NCBI GenBank assembly: GCA_963682025.1
Contig: OY821520.1
Span: forward strand, 84,225,465 to 84,289,464
Direction: 5' to 3'
DNA length: 64,000 nucleotides
Source: Cordilura impudica
Lineage: Eukaryota; Arthropoda; Insecta; Diptera; Scathophagidae
Below the pieces are notes generated by a model. The model was not told the DNA's origin. It worked only from the letters and a program-made list of their open reading frames with translations, and made no database searches. The position numbers and the translations under genes are program-made. This document shows positions 44,920 through 55,653 of this stretch, piece after piece. Each line of letters begins with the position of its first letter. The first letter of the stretch is position 1.

Positions 44920-45151
44920 CGCCGAGCCATACTTTCAGGTTTGGCAACAGGAAATAGTCGCAGTGGGCTAAATATGTAGAATATGATGGATGCGGCAGCA
45001 GTTCGTAGCCCAATTTATAGATTTTTGCCAATAATCACTCTATACGTATTCTACAATATCACGTTTTTCTTCACCAAATGCGATCGTTTTTGCTTCAAAT
45101 CAATGTCAAATCTCTCCAATAGCTGTGAATGATATTCGCCGCTGATAGTTT
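44920..45151 (-). pseudogene. Mariner transposase relic, block 2
   Basis: Starts exactly at the CGCCG after the Transib end. Minus-strand reading includes MAKIYKLGYELLPHPSYS, YLAHCDYFLLPNLKVWLG, then stops at the Transib junction. It is the same fragment as block 1 but lacks the part past CGCCG. Confidence 0.8.
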
Positions 45152-45470
45152 CAGCATGATAATGACCCCAAACACACATCAAAGTAGGTCAAAGATTGGT
45201 TGTTTGCAGATGCTATTCAAGCCTTGGATTGGCCAACTCAATCTCCAGACTTGAATCCCGTAGAGAACCTATTCGGCGTTTTGAAGTGCAAGGTCGGAAC
45301 TCGCCGTTTTAGTAATAAGCAGTTGCTAGCTAATGAATTGTTTAATATCAGAGCGGGAATCAATACCAACCAAAATACTATCAAATCTAATAGAATCTAT
45401 GCCAAAACGAAATGCGGATGTCATAAGAATCAAAGGGTATCATATAAAGTACAGAAAGTTGCTTAGGTTT
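45152..45470 (+). pseudogene. Tc1 transposase C-terminal relic, block 2
   Basis: HDNDPKHTSK, then ADAIQALDWPTQSPDLNPVE and NLFGVLKCKVGTRR, later a frameshift and SMPKRNADVIRIKGYHIKY. This covers the second Asp and the final Glu (NPVEN) blocks of a DD34E transposase, ending at the natural C-terminus. It is followed by TTGCTTAGGTTTCGAACAAT, also found at 46628-46650. Confidence 0.8.
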
Positions 45471-45556
45471 CGAACAATAATAATATATGGAGTTAATTTT
45501 GTATTTTTTTTTTCTTCCAAGTAAATGCAATTAAATGTTTGTTGTTATTATTAGAA

Positions 45557-45925
45557 CTAGCAGATTCCAGCACTCGCAATTCGAGTGCAATTTCTAGGCA
45601 GTTTTATTTTTCAACTTAGCCAATTCACAAAACCAACATATCTATGGTTTATTATTATTGCGCATGAAGATAACAAACTCATTAACAAACACATTAACAA
45701 ATTTAATAAAACACAGATAGCATATGTATAATTTTATATATGTGTTAGTAGCAACTTTAAATGCAATTTACCCAAAATAAAGGAAAAAAATTAAAAATCT
45801 ATAAATCTGGTGAACAGCGAAAAAGAAATACTTTTCAAGTAATATACGCTTGGTCAAAATCGGGAAAAAAAACGGTGGAACAAAACACCGAAACAAAAAA
45901 TCGCCTAGCCTATTAATATTATAGA
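45557..45925 (-). mobile_element. Non-autonomous Helitron-like element, copy 2
   Basis: On the minus strand: A|TCTATAATATTAATAGGC ... hairpin region ... GGAATCTGCTAG|T. 369 bp, the same length as copy 1. Confidence 0.75.
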
Positions 45926-45987
45926 TATATTTAGATAATATATTACAAATTAAGTGTTATTTTATATAAATCAATTTAAAAAGAATT

Positions 45988-46589
45988 GGACAAGTTCACA
46001 ACAGGTGTTGTATTTTGTATTAAAATACACAATACAATCATTTGTTGTGAAAAGTCAGTTGTATTTTCATAATGTAAAACGTTTTCTTTAGTAATTATCG
46101 ACCCAACGAGGAAAGGTCGCTTCGTCACTTCTGTTATTTCGTACAAGAGAATGCACATGTCGGTGTTTGCTTTTTGGTCATAAGATATAACCTGGAGTTT
46201 TAATTATGTACCTCTTCCATTTTAATTTAGAATACAAAACAAAAATTAAAATGTTTTGGTTGAGACTAAAAGAGAAAATCCATACAAAAAATATAAACAT
46301 TAATTTTAAACTTACCGTTATTTGCATTATTTGTCATTTTTTATTTTATTATTAGTTATGCTGTTAAAATTGTATGTATTTGTTTTTGTCTTTTTCATAA
46401 AAACTGGCATTCACTTGGGACTGATATGTTATGATACAATAAATATACAATATTTACTAAACATAGCAAATGAAGTTGTATCGCTGTATCAGATTTTTCA
46501 ATGAAAATTACCAATAACAATTTTACACTATTGTAAAGTAATACACGATACAACAGGTACAACGATACAACACCTGTTGTGAATTGCCC
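45988..46589. mobile_element. MITE with Harbinger-like ends, about 600 bp
   Basis: Left end GGACAAGTTCACAACAGGTG then TTGTA; the right end in reverse complement is GGGCAATTCACAACAGGTGT then TGTA. Similar in style to the Harbinger ends at 54227 (GGGTGTTCACAAGGGTG...TGTTGTA). No coding; target duplication not clear. Confidence 0.6.
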
Positions 46590-46699
46590 AAATGTGTAAG
46601 ACTTTGATTACTTCATTAGGAGAAGTTGCTTAGGTTTCGAACAATACTGTATGCCTGTGAGCTACGATATATACCATCTGCACAGTGGTGTGGAGGGTC

Positions 46700-47275
46700 A
46701 ACAAATCATATAGACATTGTAAATGAGCATGTAAACAAGGCTTCATAATTTCCGGAACGTGTTTTATTTTCAGATGAAAGCAAGTTTTGCATTTTCGGCA
46801 TTAAAGGAAAAATTTTGTTTGGAACTAAATACATTTAAACACGGTGTATGTGGCATTGGGGTTGTGAGATAAAGAACCAGCTTGGTAAACTCGTATTTTT
46901 TGAGTCTAAAATAGGTCATAAAGGATATAAAAACATTCTAAAACAAATTTTTAAAACAAAGTGCACAACAACTGTCTCTTGGAGGAGATTATTGGTTCCA
47001 ACAGGATAATGATCCAAAACATGTGTCGCATAATGTCAAGCTATTGTTGCTCTACGATATTAAAAGTCAATTGAAATCTCCACCCCAACCACCCGATATT
47101 AATCCTAAAGAGCCTTTGTGGGATTTACTGGAGTGCAGAATGCAGCAGCATAAAATAACCTCACAGGAAATGTTAAAAAGCGCATTTTTCAATGAGTGGG
47201 GTAAAATAAGTAAAGAGTATATTTTAAGGTTAAGTCGATGCCAAATCGGATGACAGGGGTCTTAAAAAGATAAGG
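46700..47275 (+). pseudogene. Tc1-like transposase relic
   Basis: Plus-strand pieces in order: RVLFSDESKFCIFGIKGK with the first catalytic Asp, CMWHWGCEIKNQLGKLVFFE, then in another frame QDNDPKHVSHNVKLLLLYDI, PPDINPKEPLWDLLECRMQQ and EWGKISKEYILRLS to the C-terminus. The final acid block has Lys for Ile (NPKE for NPIE) but keeps the acid. Two or three frameshifts. A TIR-like GTTTCGAACAATACTGTA just upstream (to 46654) could be the end of this or another Tc1. Confidence 0.75.
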
Positions 47276-47399
47276 ATATCCTACGAGATAGTAACTTAAG
47301 CAATATTTAATGTAAATTTAGTTTTTTTTTAATATGTCAAATGTACGAATACTTTTTCTTATGCAGTTTTTCTTTTTCTTTTTTTTCCGCATAAAATTT

Positions 47400-48200
47400 G
47401 TTATATAAACCGACTATACGATACCCTACACCATGCCTTTAGAGACCCTATCTCTTAGTCCCAACCAATTAGATATAGAAAATAAGCATAAACCAAATTT
47501 GAGTGGCATTGTTATTAATTGTTTTTGCTTTCGGATGCGAAAAAGTTCATATAGGATGCTATATTTATATGGGGACTAGGTCGAAAAATGGACCGATCCC
47601 GACCATATTCGGTAAGGTCACTTATTGTTTGCAAAAACTTGTACAAACCAAATTTGAGAAAAGTCTGTGCAATATTTTTGTTTTTTCTATAGATTTAATT
47701 GAAGATCGAGAATCAGCTTTATACGGAGGCTAGGACTAAGAATTGTCCTATAGGGTTTATTTTTGGACTACTGATTAATGGATGTAATAAACATACACAA
47801 ACCCAATTTGACCGAGTTCCAAATGATAATTTGGACATTATGGCAATTTAAGTCGATCTAATGGGGGTCATTTGTATGGGGCTAGGTCTGAACTGAACCG
47901 ATTTTCAGCAATTCCAATAGCGTACATCATATGGCTGATAGAAGGTTGTATACAAAATTATATCAAAATATTTTCATATTTGCAAGTTGTAGTTTGATTA
48001 CAAGGTTTTTATGGACACACAGATGGACGAACGGACATCGTTAAATCGGCACAGAAAGTGATTCTGATTCGATCGGTATAATAAAATATTTATGGTAGTT
48101 TCAAGCGTTAGCACAAAGCCATTATACTCTGACCACATAGTTGTATAGGGTACAAAAAAACAATAAATAATACCCTGACCACATAGTGTATGGGGTATAA
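47400..48200 (-). repeat. Dispersed repeat B, full copy
   Basis: Inverse orientation: ACCGACTATACGATACCCTA at the low end; the ACCACATAGT hairpin region and a repeated TATAGGGTA/TATGGGGTATA at the high end, where the 5' end is duplicated (48120-48200). Confidence 0.85.
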
Positions 48201-49317
48201 AAACCGGCAAATAGCTCGTATATATTTTTAGCAAGTGTACTAATTAGCACAATTTTCAAAATATTTCCTAAATTAGCAAAGAGCGAATAATGAAATAGAT
48301 ACAAAACCACTAGAAACTTACCTATTTTATTAGTTAGTATCCAACAGGGTGTGTTCTAACAGAGCATATTTCAGCAACAGTTCCGGAACTAAACTGTAGG
48401 GTTTAACTGATCCACAACAAGTTATAATGCTAGCAACAGAACTGGTTCTAGACGAAATACTTCTTTTTTAAAGCAAACGGTTCACAATATACGTACACAG
48501 AAGAACAAGTTGCTGAGTAGAATCTTTTTTCAAACACTTCTTTAACACAAAAACTCATGACGAGTTTATTTCAAATAGAAAACAAAATTAGGCTCCTCTT
48601 AATAATATTTTTAATTCTAATAAAAACTTTTGATTTCTTTTAATTTAATGAATTACTATGCTCTCGTAGACACACTAAATACTTCTTAAATAACAATGAT
48701 GCACTTGTTAATATAATTAAAAGCTCTCTTCATGCGTGTACAACAATAACACAATAATGTTTATTTAGCATGACAATTCATGATCAACAATTCATGTACA
48801 ACAAAACGAATATACACAATGGTAATTCTCGGTTAATAAGCACAATAAGAAGAGCTTACTTCAATTCATTTTCTTTATTATTACTTCCAAAATCTTATCC
48901 AATGATATTCGCTTTTTTATCTCAATTTTATTTTTCTTATTTTAGCTCATAAATCTAAATACACTATTGCTTCATATCCGTTAAATTTTATAAACAAATT
49001 TTTTTGTTTCTCCCGCAAAATAACACACCCACAACAATTATTGCTAAAAATGCCCGAAAACAAAAATATAAATTCTAGTTTGTATACACATGCCGAACGA
49101 TCAGAAATAATCACATTTCAAGTAACCGTAACTCGCGTAATCACACAGCAAATGTTGTTTACAAACTAAACAGTTTTTGTCTTCTTTTTTGAATTTTCTT
49201 TTACTGCATTTATCTTTCAAACAGCAGCAAATAAGAAAATATAAACAAAATGTAAATGTGAATAAAGTGTTTGAATGGACTAAAAGTAGTAATATGAGTA
49301 AGATCAGCCAGCAATAA
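48201..49317. other. No supported feature
   Basis: No frame over 62 residues and no internal repeat found. Possibly single-copy intergenic DNA. Confidence 0.4.
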
Positions 49318-49575
49318 GGTAAACAATTGTTAAATGAATGAAATGAGATGATGGTTTAAGAGAAAATATAGGGAGAGGAGTTAAGAACTTTTTAGAGAGT
49401 AAGCAAATGAAAGAGATTGCCAGATTATAAAATGAGCAAATAAGTGTATTATTAGCAGGCTTGCCAGACTTGGGAATTTATATTTATATTGTTAAAAAAA
49501 TAAAGATTCTAAGGAATTATTAAAACGTATTATTCACAATATTTTTGATATTTATAAATCTGTTTATAAAGTCTT
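49318..49575 (+). repeat. Duplicated segment D, copy 1
   Basis: GTAAACAATTGTTAAATGAA to TCTTGTAGCA, about 250 bp, matches 51041-51258 with small differences and a 30-bp deletion. Its downstream part (49810-49860) also partly matches 51298-51340. Confidence 0.8.
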
Positions 49576-50040
49576 GTAGCACCAATCAATCTCTTTTTAT
49601 GAATCAGAAAATATATTATTTAGACCTGAAGCTGGAGGCCATTCATAGAAAAAATGTTCTCAGATTTAATGTTCTTCATAATATGTATATTTTCAGGACA
49701 TATATATGTAACTGCATACAAGTTAAAAAATAATAATTTATCATGTCACTATGGAAAAAAACATTTTTGCTTTTAAATGAATTTTACTTTTGATTTATCA
49801 CCAACAAAACTGCAAAGAAGATATAACTGAATTTACAGAAAAATATTTAAGAATAAATAGTATAATAAAATTTCCAAAGGAAAGTATATACATGTTTTCT
49901 TCATGATAATTGAAAACAAACAAAGAAAATAATTCTAGAGATTTGTCCCGTTTTATTTGATATCCATATTATACATATGTGTTCCTCTTAGTTTCATTGG
50001 GGCGCATATACCCATTATGCCATGTCCATAGTATGTCATA
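49576..50040. other. No supported feature
   Basis: AT-rich sequence between a duplicated segment and a Helitron. Confidence 0.4.
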
Positions 50041-50396
50041 TCTATAATATTAATAGGCTAGGCGATTTCTTGTGACCGTTGTTTGGTTCTACCGGTTTAT
50101 CCCGATTTCGACCAAACATATACATATTATTTGAAAGGTATTTCTTTTTAGCCGTTTTGCAGATTTACAGATTTTTAAATTGTTTCCTTTATGTTGAGTA
50201 AATTGCATTTAAAGTTGCTACTAACACATACATACAATTTTTTAATGTGTTTGCAATAAAAATTAGTGTTTTTTTTTTTGTTGATTTGTGAATTGGCTAT
50301 AATTGATTAGCATACATACCTTTTGGGTCTTTATTTTATGAAAAAATAAAATTTCCTAGAATTTGCACTCGAATGTCGAGGGCTGGAATCCGCTAG
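50041..50396 (+). mobile_element. Non-autonomous Helitron-like element, copy 3
   Basis: A|TCTATAATATTAATAGGC at the start; GCACTCGAATGTCGAG hairpin region and CTAG|T at 50393-50396. 356 bp. This copy is in forward orientation. Confidence 0.8.
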
Positions 50397-50599
50397 TTTT
50401 TAATAATAGATTTTTAAAATCTTTTACATATACATACATATCTTTAACACAAAAAGTCATTTAAAATAGACAAAATATAAGAAAATAAAAATTTAACGCT
50501 GGTCACATGACCAGTGGGTGACAATACATTGGAAACAAATGATAAACAAAAAAAAGTATTTTTTAGTGATGCCAAAACAATGGAAACTTTTAAAATTCT

Positions 50600-51030
50600 A
50601 ACCAGAGTCAATTAAAACAATAAAAATAGATAAATACTTATAGTTTCTGATATTTTATTTCAACTGTTCATAAAATTCAATTGTATTTTTCTAACTTTTA
50701 AGCTTATAATTAATTATTACAAAATAATGGTAAGAATAAAGTTTTGTGAAACCTTAAAACCAGGGTAACAGATGACTTTACCGCTAGTCTTAAACAAAAG
50801 AAAATTTATAAGAAACATTCTTTGAATAAACCCATTTTTTAAAAAATTAGCAAGAAATATCGTGAAAGAGGTACGGTGACAAGTCAACAAAGACAGGATA
50901 ATTTAATACAAGAGAGTTTAAAAAGTGTCAAAATATGCTACCTAAGGAGGTCACTAACAACCTTAAACTAAATATCAAAGCTCAAACTGTTTCCCGACGA
51001 GCAATTGAATCTGATCTGTGAAGAAACCGT
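50600..51030 (+). pseudogene. Tc1-like transposase, N-terminal relic
   Basis: KKYRERGTVTSQQRQDNLIQ resembles the second helix-turn-helix linker of Tc1 transposases, and the following 100 bp (CTACCTAAGGAGGTCACTAA, CTCAAACTGTTTCCC) matches 17810-17870 in the Tc1 relic there. It ends at the duplicated segment D (51041), so the catalytic part is gone. Confidence 0.6.
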
Positions 51031-51040
51031 AGATATCACA

Positions 51041-51258
51041 GTAAACAATTGTTAAATGAATGAAATGAGATGATGGTTTAAGAGAAAATAGAAGGAGAGG
51101 AGTTAAGAACGTTTCAGAGAGTAAGCAAATTATTAGCAGGCTTGCCAGACTTGGGAATTTATATATTTTATTGTTAAAAGATAATGAATAATGATAATTA
51201 AAACGTATTATTGAGAATATTTTTGATGTTTATAAACCTATTTCTCAGGTCTTGTAGC
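51041..51258 (+). repeat. Duplicated segment D, copy 2
   Basis: Copy of 49318-49575; joins a Tc1 relic on its left. Confidence 0.8.
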
Positions 51259-51299
51259 AATGAAGTAATTTTAAAATATTATTCATTTTTATTATTGAA

Positions 51300-51675
51300 A
51301 GGATATTACTGAATTTAGAGAAACATATTTAGGAAAAAACAAGTGTAAGAGTGTTAAATTCGCCTGTGACGAATCTTTGGTAACCTTCAAGTTCTACCAT
51401 TTAAATTTTTTGTTAATTTATTTCCTTTTTTGACCACTATTTATATAACTTATATATTGTTTTATTTTATAAAGACAAGGATGGTCTTTGTTATGGAAAA
51501 ACTTAACTTTTATCTGAAAGACGGCATCGACGGGAAAATAAATCGGCAAAACTCTAGGCAATTGTAAATTGGTACAGCCATTTTTTTTATTAGTAGTACT
51601 GTAATTTCAATGCTTTAATTTAAATACATTTTCTCTTGCTTCCTTATCATATTTTTATACTTTTACTTAAAAATT
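51300..51675. other. No supported feature
   Basis: No gene or clear repeat beyond the small match to segment D flank. Confidence 0.4.
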
Positions 51676-52135
51676 AACAAGAAAGAAAATTATTGTCAGT
51701 CTCCACCAAGTATGCGATACCCTGTATCCATACCCATGAGTTCTGAACATTGGTCTTACGTACAACTAATTGGATAAAGAAAATAAGCATAAACCAAATC
51801 TGAGTGGAATTATTATTATTTTTTTTTTTTTTTTGCTTGCAGATCTGAAAAAGTTTATATCGGATGCTATATTTATTTGGGGACTAGGTCAAATACTAGA
51901 CCGATCAAGAGCATATTTGGTAAGGTTACTTATATTATAAAAAAAACATATGCAAATTAAATTTAAATTTTGTTTTTTGAAAGATTTAAATGAAGATCGG
52001 GAATCAGCTTCATATGGGGGCTATGTATAAAAATTGTCCCAAACGATTTATTTTTGGACTACAGATAAATGAATGTAATAAGCATAGCCAAACCCAATTT
52101 TACCCAGATCTGTATGATACGGAATTTAATAAATA
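51676..52135 (-). repeat. Dispersed repeat B, half copy
   Basis: Inverse orientation; retains the 3' half (AACAAGAAAGAAAATTATTG at the low end) up to the ACCCAATTTTACCCAG block. More diverged than its neighbours. Confidence 0.8.
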
Positions 52136-52138
52136 AAA

Positions 52139-52899
52139 ACAAGTAAGAAAATTATAGTCGGTCTAGACCGACTATACGATACCCTATACCATGTCCCAAC
52201 TCTTAGGCCGAACTAACTGGACATACAAAATAAGCAAACACCAAATCTGAGTCTGATTTTTATTAATTTTTTTGGCCGCAGATATGAAAAAGTTCATATC
52301 GGATGCTATATCTATATGGAGACTAGGTCCGAAAATGGACCGATCCTGATCATGTTTGGTAAAGTCTCTTGTATTTTGCAAAAATATATATAAACAAAAT
52401 CTGAGAAGAATCAGTGCAATATTTTTGTTTTTTAATAGATTTAAGTGAAGATTGGGAAGCAGCTCTATATGGGGCCAAAGGGATCATTTTTGGACTACTC
52501 ATTAATGGACGTAATGAACGCATACAAAACCCAATTTGAGTAATATCTATATGACAATTTGGATCTTATGGCAATTTATGTCGATTTCATAGGGGTAATT
52601 TGTATGGGGGCTAGGTCTGAACATGGACCGATTTCAATAGTGTTCATCCCATGGCCGATAAAAGCTTATTTACCAAATTTCATCAAAATATATTCATATT
52701 TGCGACCTGCAGTTTGATTACAAGCTTTACATGGACACACAGACGGACGGACGGACGGACGGACATTGTTAAATCAACTCAGAAAGTGATTCTGATTCGA
52801 TCGGTATAATTAAAGATGGGTCTAGGTCAAATATTTTTGGTTGTTACAAACAGCAGCACAAAGTCATTATACCCAAACCACATAGTGGTATAGGGTATA
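52139..52899 (-). repeat. Dispersed repeat B, full copy
   Basis: Inverse orientation, well preserved: AACAAGTAAGAAAATTATAG and GTCGGTCTAGACCGAC at the low end, ACCACATAGTGGTATAGGGT at the high end. It lies head to tail beside the 51676 copy and abuts a LINE at 52899. Confidence 0.92.
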
Positions 52900-53837
52900 A
52901 TTATGAAAATGGAAAATCTACGGGTATGATGTTGATGGATATTAAAGCCGCTTTCGATTCAGTTTGGCATAATGGACTGATATTTAAAATGATTAATTAT
53001 AATTTCCCAATCCAACTAACCAAAATGATATATAGTTTTTTATCAGATCGCTTTTTCGCAGTCCATATTGGGTCTGTACACTCTACACCGTCAGAAATCT
53101 ACGCAGGTTGCCCACAGGGCTCATGCATTTCACCAATATTATATAATGTATACACAGCAGATTTCCCATCACTAAATGGTTGTGCCACATCAATTTTTGC
53201 TGATGATACTGCCATCCTCTGCTCAGGTATATTGTCAGCTGATATTATTTCAAACATCCAATCCGCATTAACTGAAATTCATGATTATTTCACAAAATGG
53301 AATATTCTTGTTAACCCGCAGAAGACACAAGCAATCTACTTTTCAAGACGACGAAATGTATGCTATTTACCACAACATCCCATTCTGTACAACAACAATT
53401 TCATCAATTGGTCAAACAAAGTAAAATACCTGGGTGTCATACTAGATCCCACATTAAAATTTAAAGATCACATCCCCTACATTATCGACAAAATTAACTG
53501 CAGTATAAGAATACTGTACCCTTTAATAAATAGAAACTCTAAACTCGACATTAGAAATAAAACTCTTATATTTAAATCAATATTCCACTCTATTATGTTT
53601 TATGCTTCTCCAGTATGGTCTACGGCTGCACAATGTCATATTAAGAAATTACAAATAGCACAAAATAAACTGTTAAAAATGATATATAATTTGTCTTGGC
53701 ATTATTCTACTCAACGATTACACAATCTAGCAAACGTCGAACTTGTAAATATCCGTATACAAAAACTTGCATCAAATTTCTTCAACAGTTGTAGCAATTC
53801 TGTGTATAATCATATTAATGAGCTGGTCTCAACGTAA
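52899..53837 (+). CDS. Jockey-like reverse transcriptase, C-terminal part (partial)
   Basis: Open frame of 303 residues from the Met at 52926, with codons YENGKSTG upstream in the same frame; the native start is lost by truncation. Blocks: MDIKAAFDSVWHNGLIFK (4-22) with the first catalytic Asp, AGCPQGSCISPILYN (60-74), FADD active site (91-94), VKYLGVILDPTLKFKDHI in the thumb region, and FYASPVWSTAA. This matches the Jockey clade. No stop or frameshift in the retained part, so the insertion is fairly recent. The endonuclease and ORF1 are absent, so it is not autonomous; there is no promoter evidence. Confidence 0.88.
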   Translation, partial: NYENGKSTGMMLMDIKAAFDSVWHNGLIFKMINYNFPIQLTKMIYSFLSDRFFAVHIGSVHSTPSEIYAGCPQGSCISPILYNVYTADFPSLNGCATSIFADDTAILCSGILSADIISNIQSALTEIHDYFTKWNILVNPQKTQAIYFSRRRNVCYLPQHPILYNNNFINWSNKVKYLGVILDPTLKFKDHIPYIIDKINCSIRILYPLINRNSKLDIRNKTLIFKSIFHSIMFYASPVWSTAAQCHIKKLQIAQNKLLKMIYNLSWHYSTQRLHNLANVELVNIRIQKLASNFFNSCSNSVYNHINELVST

Positions 53838-54065
53838 TTTTATTCTCTTAGCTTAAGTCTACTTTTATTAAAATCCAAAAAATAAAAAAAAAAATTCATA
53901 AAGGTTTTTTGAAAATTTTACCCTTCCTTACAAATATTACAAACATTAATGCACATAAATAATACAAATTGTTACCTAATATTTAAGTAGAAAAGGAAAT
54001 TTTATCCTTAACTCTTCAAAACATAGTAAAAATAAAAATTATTTAAAACGTAAATGCCAAATAAA
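52899..54065 (+). mobile_element. 5'-truncated Jockey-like LINE
   Basis: LINE homology starts within a few bases of the repeat B edge, in mid-RT, and runs through the ORF2 stop (53837) into an A-rich 3' region with AATAAA-type words. Repeat B sequence reappears at 54068. This is the usual outcome of truncated target-primed reverse transcription into a repeat B region. Confidence 0.75.
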
Positions 54066-54067
54066 GT

Positions 54068-54162
54068 GTGATAATTTGGATATTACGGCAATTCTAATCG
54101 ATCTCTTAGAGGCCATTTGTAAAGGGAATAGATCTGAACATGAACCGATTTTCACCGATTTT
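54068..54162 (-). repeat. Dispersed repeat B fragment
   Basis: GATAATTTGGATATTACGGC to GAACCGATTTTCACCG matches 47823-47920. It is cut by the Tc1 end at 54164. Confidence 0.75.
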
Positions 54163-54463
54163 ACAGTGTTGGTCAGAACAAAAGCAACCAAAATCACTAT
54201 TATTGTATTTTTAAGCATGTTATTTAGGGTGTTCACAAGGGTGTCCTAAGTGTTGTATGTGTTGTATGTGCTAAAATAATACAACAGTTGTATAATTGTT
54301 GTTGATATTTTCCATACAAAAAAATTTTAAGACAATACGACGTTTGCAGGTATGTTTTTGCGGTGTACTATGTGATCAGCTGTTCCTTGTTTACTATTTA
54401 ATCAGCTTTTGTAATTTAATTTTCGTTAAAGTATTGTGGCAAAATAAAAATAAATAATAGAAA

Positions 54464-55355
54464 ATGGAAGGAAATACTGATATTGAGGTAAGTTTTTGAG
54501 TAAAAGAACAAATATTAAACTTATATTTGAATTTTTGTTTGTTTTCCAGTCCAAGCAGAAGCGCACGCGTACCAATCCTACCAGAAAATGGACTGTGGTC
54601 GAAGAAAAGGCGTTAATTGAGTTCATGTTGGAACATCCGGAAATCGAGGTTTGTGTTTGTTCATTCATGTAATACAAAATATTTAAATGCTTTTTATGTG
54701 TATTACAGAAACCAACAGCCCAAGCATACTACAGACGGTACAGTGTAGATAAAAATGTCCCTGTAGAATGGAAGCTGGCACGTGGAAGGTGCGAAATATG
54801 TGTGTTAGCTACAACAAGGCTAAAGATTGGGAAGGTTCAACAGGCGCTGGCAGCATGGATGGTGAAACCGTAAAAAGTAAGTGCATATACAAATATTCTT
54901 GGTTTTATATTTTGACATCTTTTAACCATAAACTTTTTTTCCAGGCACTTTACTTAAAATGTGCAATTATTATTTTGAATTCGACAACATTTTTGGACAT
55001 AAAATTAGATTTTGACGAAAGTACACAGGAGAGTTCGTCGATAGAAATCGAAGTTGTACCTTCGACAAGCCGAAAGGGCATTTATTCCCGAACTGCTGTG
55101 TCCGACATCATGCAGTTCCAAGCAGAGATGGTCCAGTTAAAGAGACAGAGAATGGACCAAGATTTAGAAATAAAGGAAAGAGAGCTAAATTTAAAAGAAA
55201 GAGAATTGATTAATAAAGAAAAAGAAATTGCAATTAAAAAAAAGGAAATTGAATTTAAAGAAAAAGAGATGTACAGTCAGGAAAAAATAAAAATTCTCGA
55301 ACTGGAAATGAAAGAGCGATTGGCTATGGAGGAGCTGAAATACAAATACAAATAA
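54464..55355 (+). pseudogene. Harbinger partner gene (MADF/Myb-like), frameshifted
   Basis: Four exons can be read. Exon 1 54464-54487 (MEGNTDIE). Exon 2 54550-54648 (RKWTVVEEKALIEFMLEHPE). Exon 3 54709-54876. Exon 4 from 54945. Introns begin GTAAGT, GTTTGT, GTAAGT and end CAG. Exon 3 starts KPTAQAYYRRYSVD; after a frameshift near 54785 it reads VRNMCVSYNKAKDWEGSTGA. Exon 4 starts LLKMCNYYFEFDNIFG and shifts frame again near 55010. The end is a Lys/Glu-rich coiled coil (KERELNLKERELINKEKEIA). In Harbinger elements this protein binds the ends and carries the transposase into the nucleus. Two frameshifts make this copy defective. Confidence 0.75.
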
Positions 55356-55653
55356 CGTGTATTACATATTTATTATTTATTATTATAGTGTTATTTATTA
55401 TATTATATAATTTAAATTTTTTTTTTTTATTATTTGTGTTGAATTATTATTACTTTTTATTTTTATATTATATAAATTTATTTTTATTTATTATTAATTT
55501 TTATTTTTATATTATATAAATTTATTTGTTATTTTAAGTTGTCTTATGAATAACCGACAGTTCCTTTTTTTAATTAAATTACAAATATACATATGTACCT
55601 GCATATACCAATATTCAATGAAAAACTTTTAACTTTTTTAGTCATGAAACGAT

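Noticed and set aside
46672..46700. CACAGTGGTGTGGAGG as another Transib end
   Set aside because: The AACTTTTGA block expected about 35 bp in is absent; the match is only eight bases.
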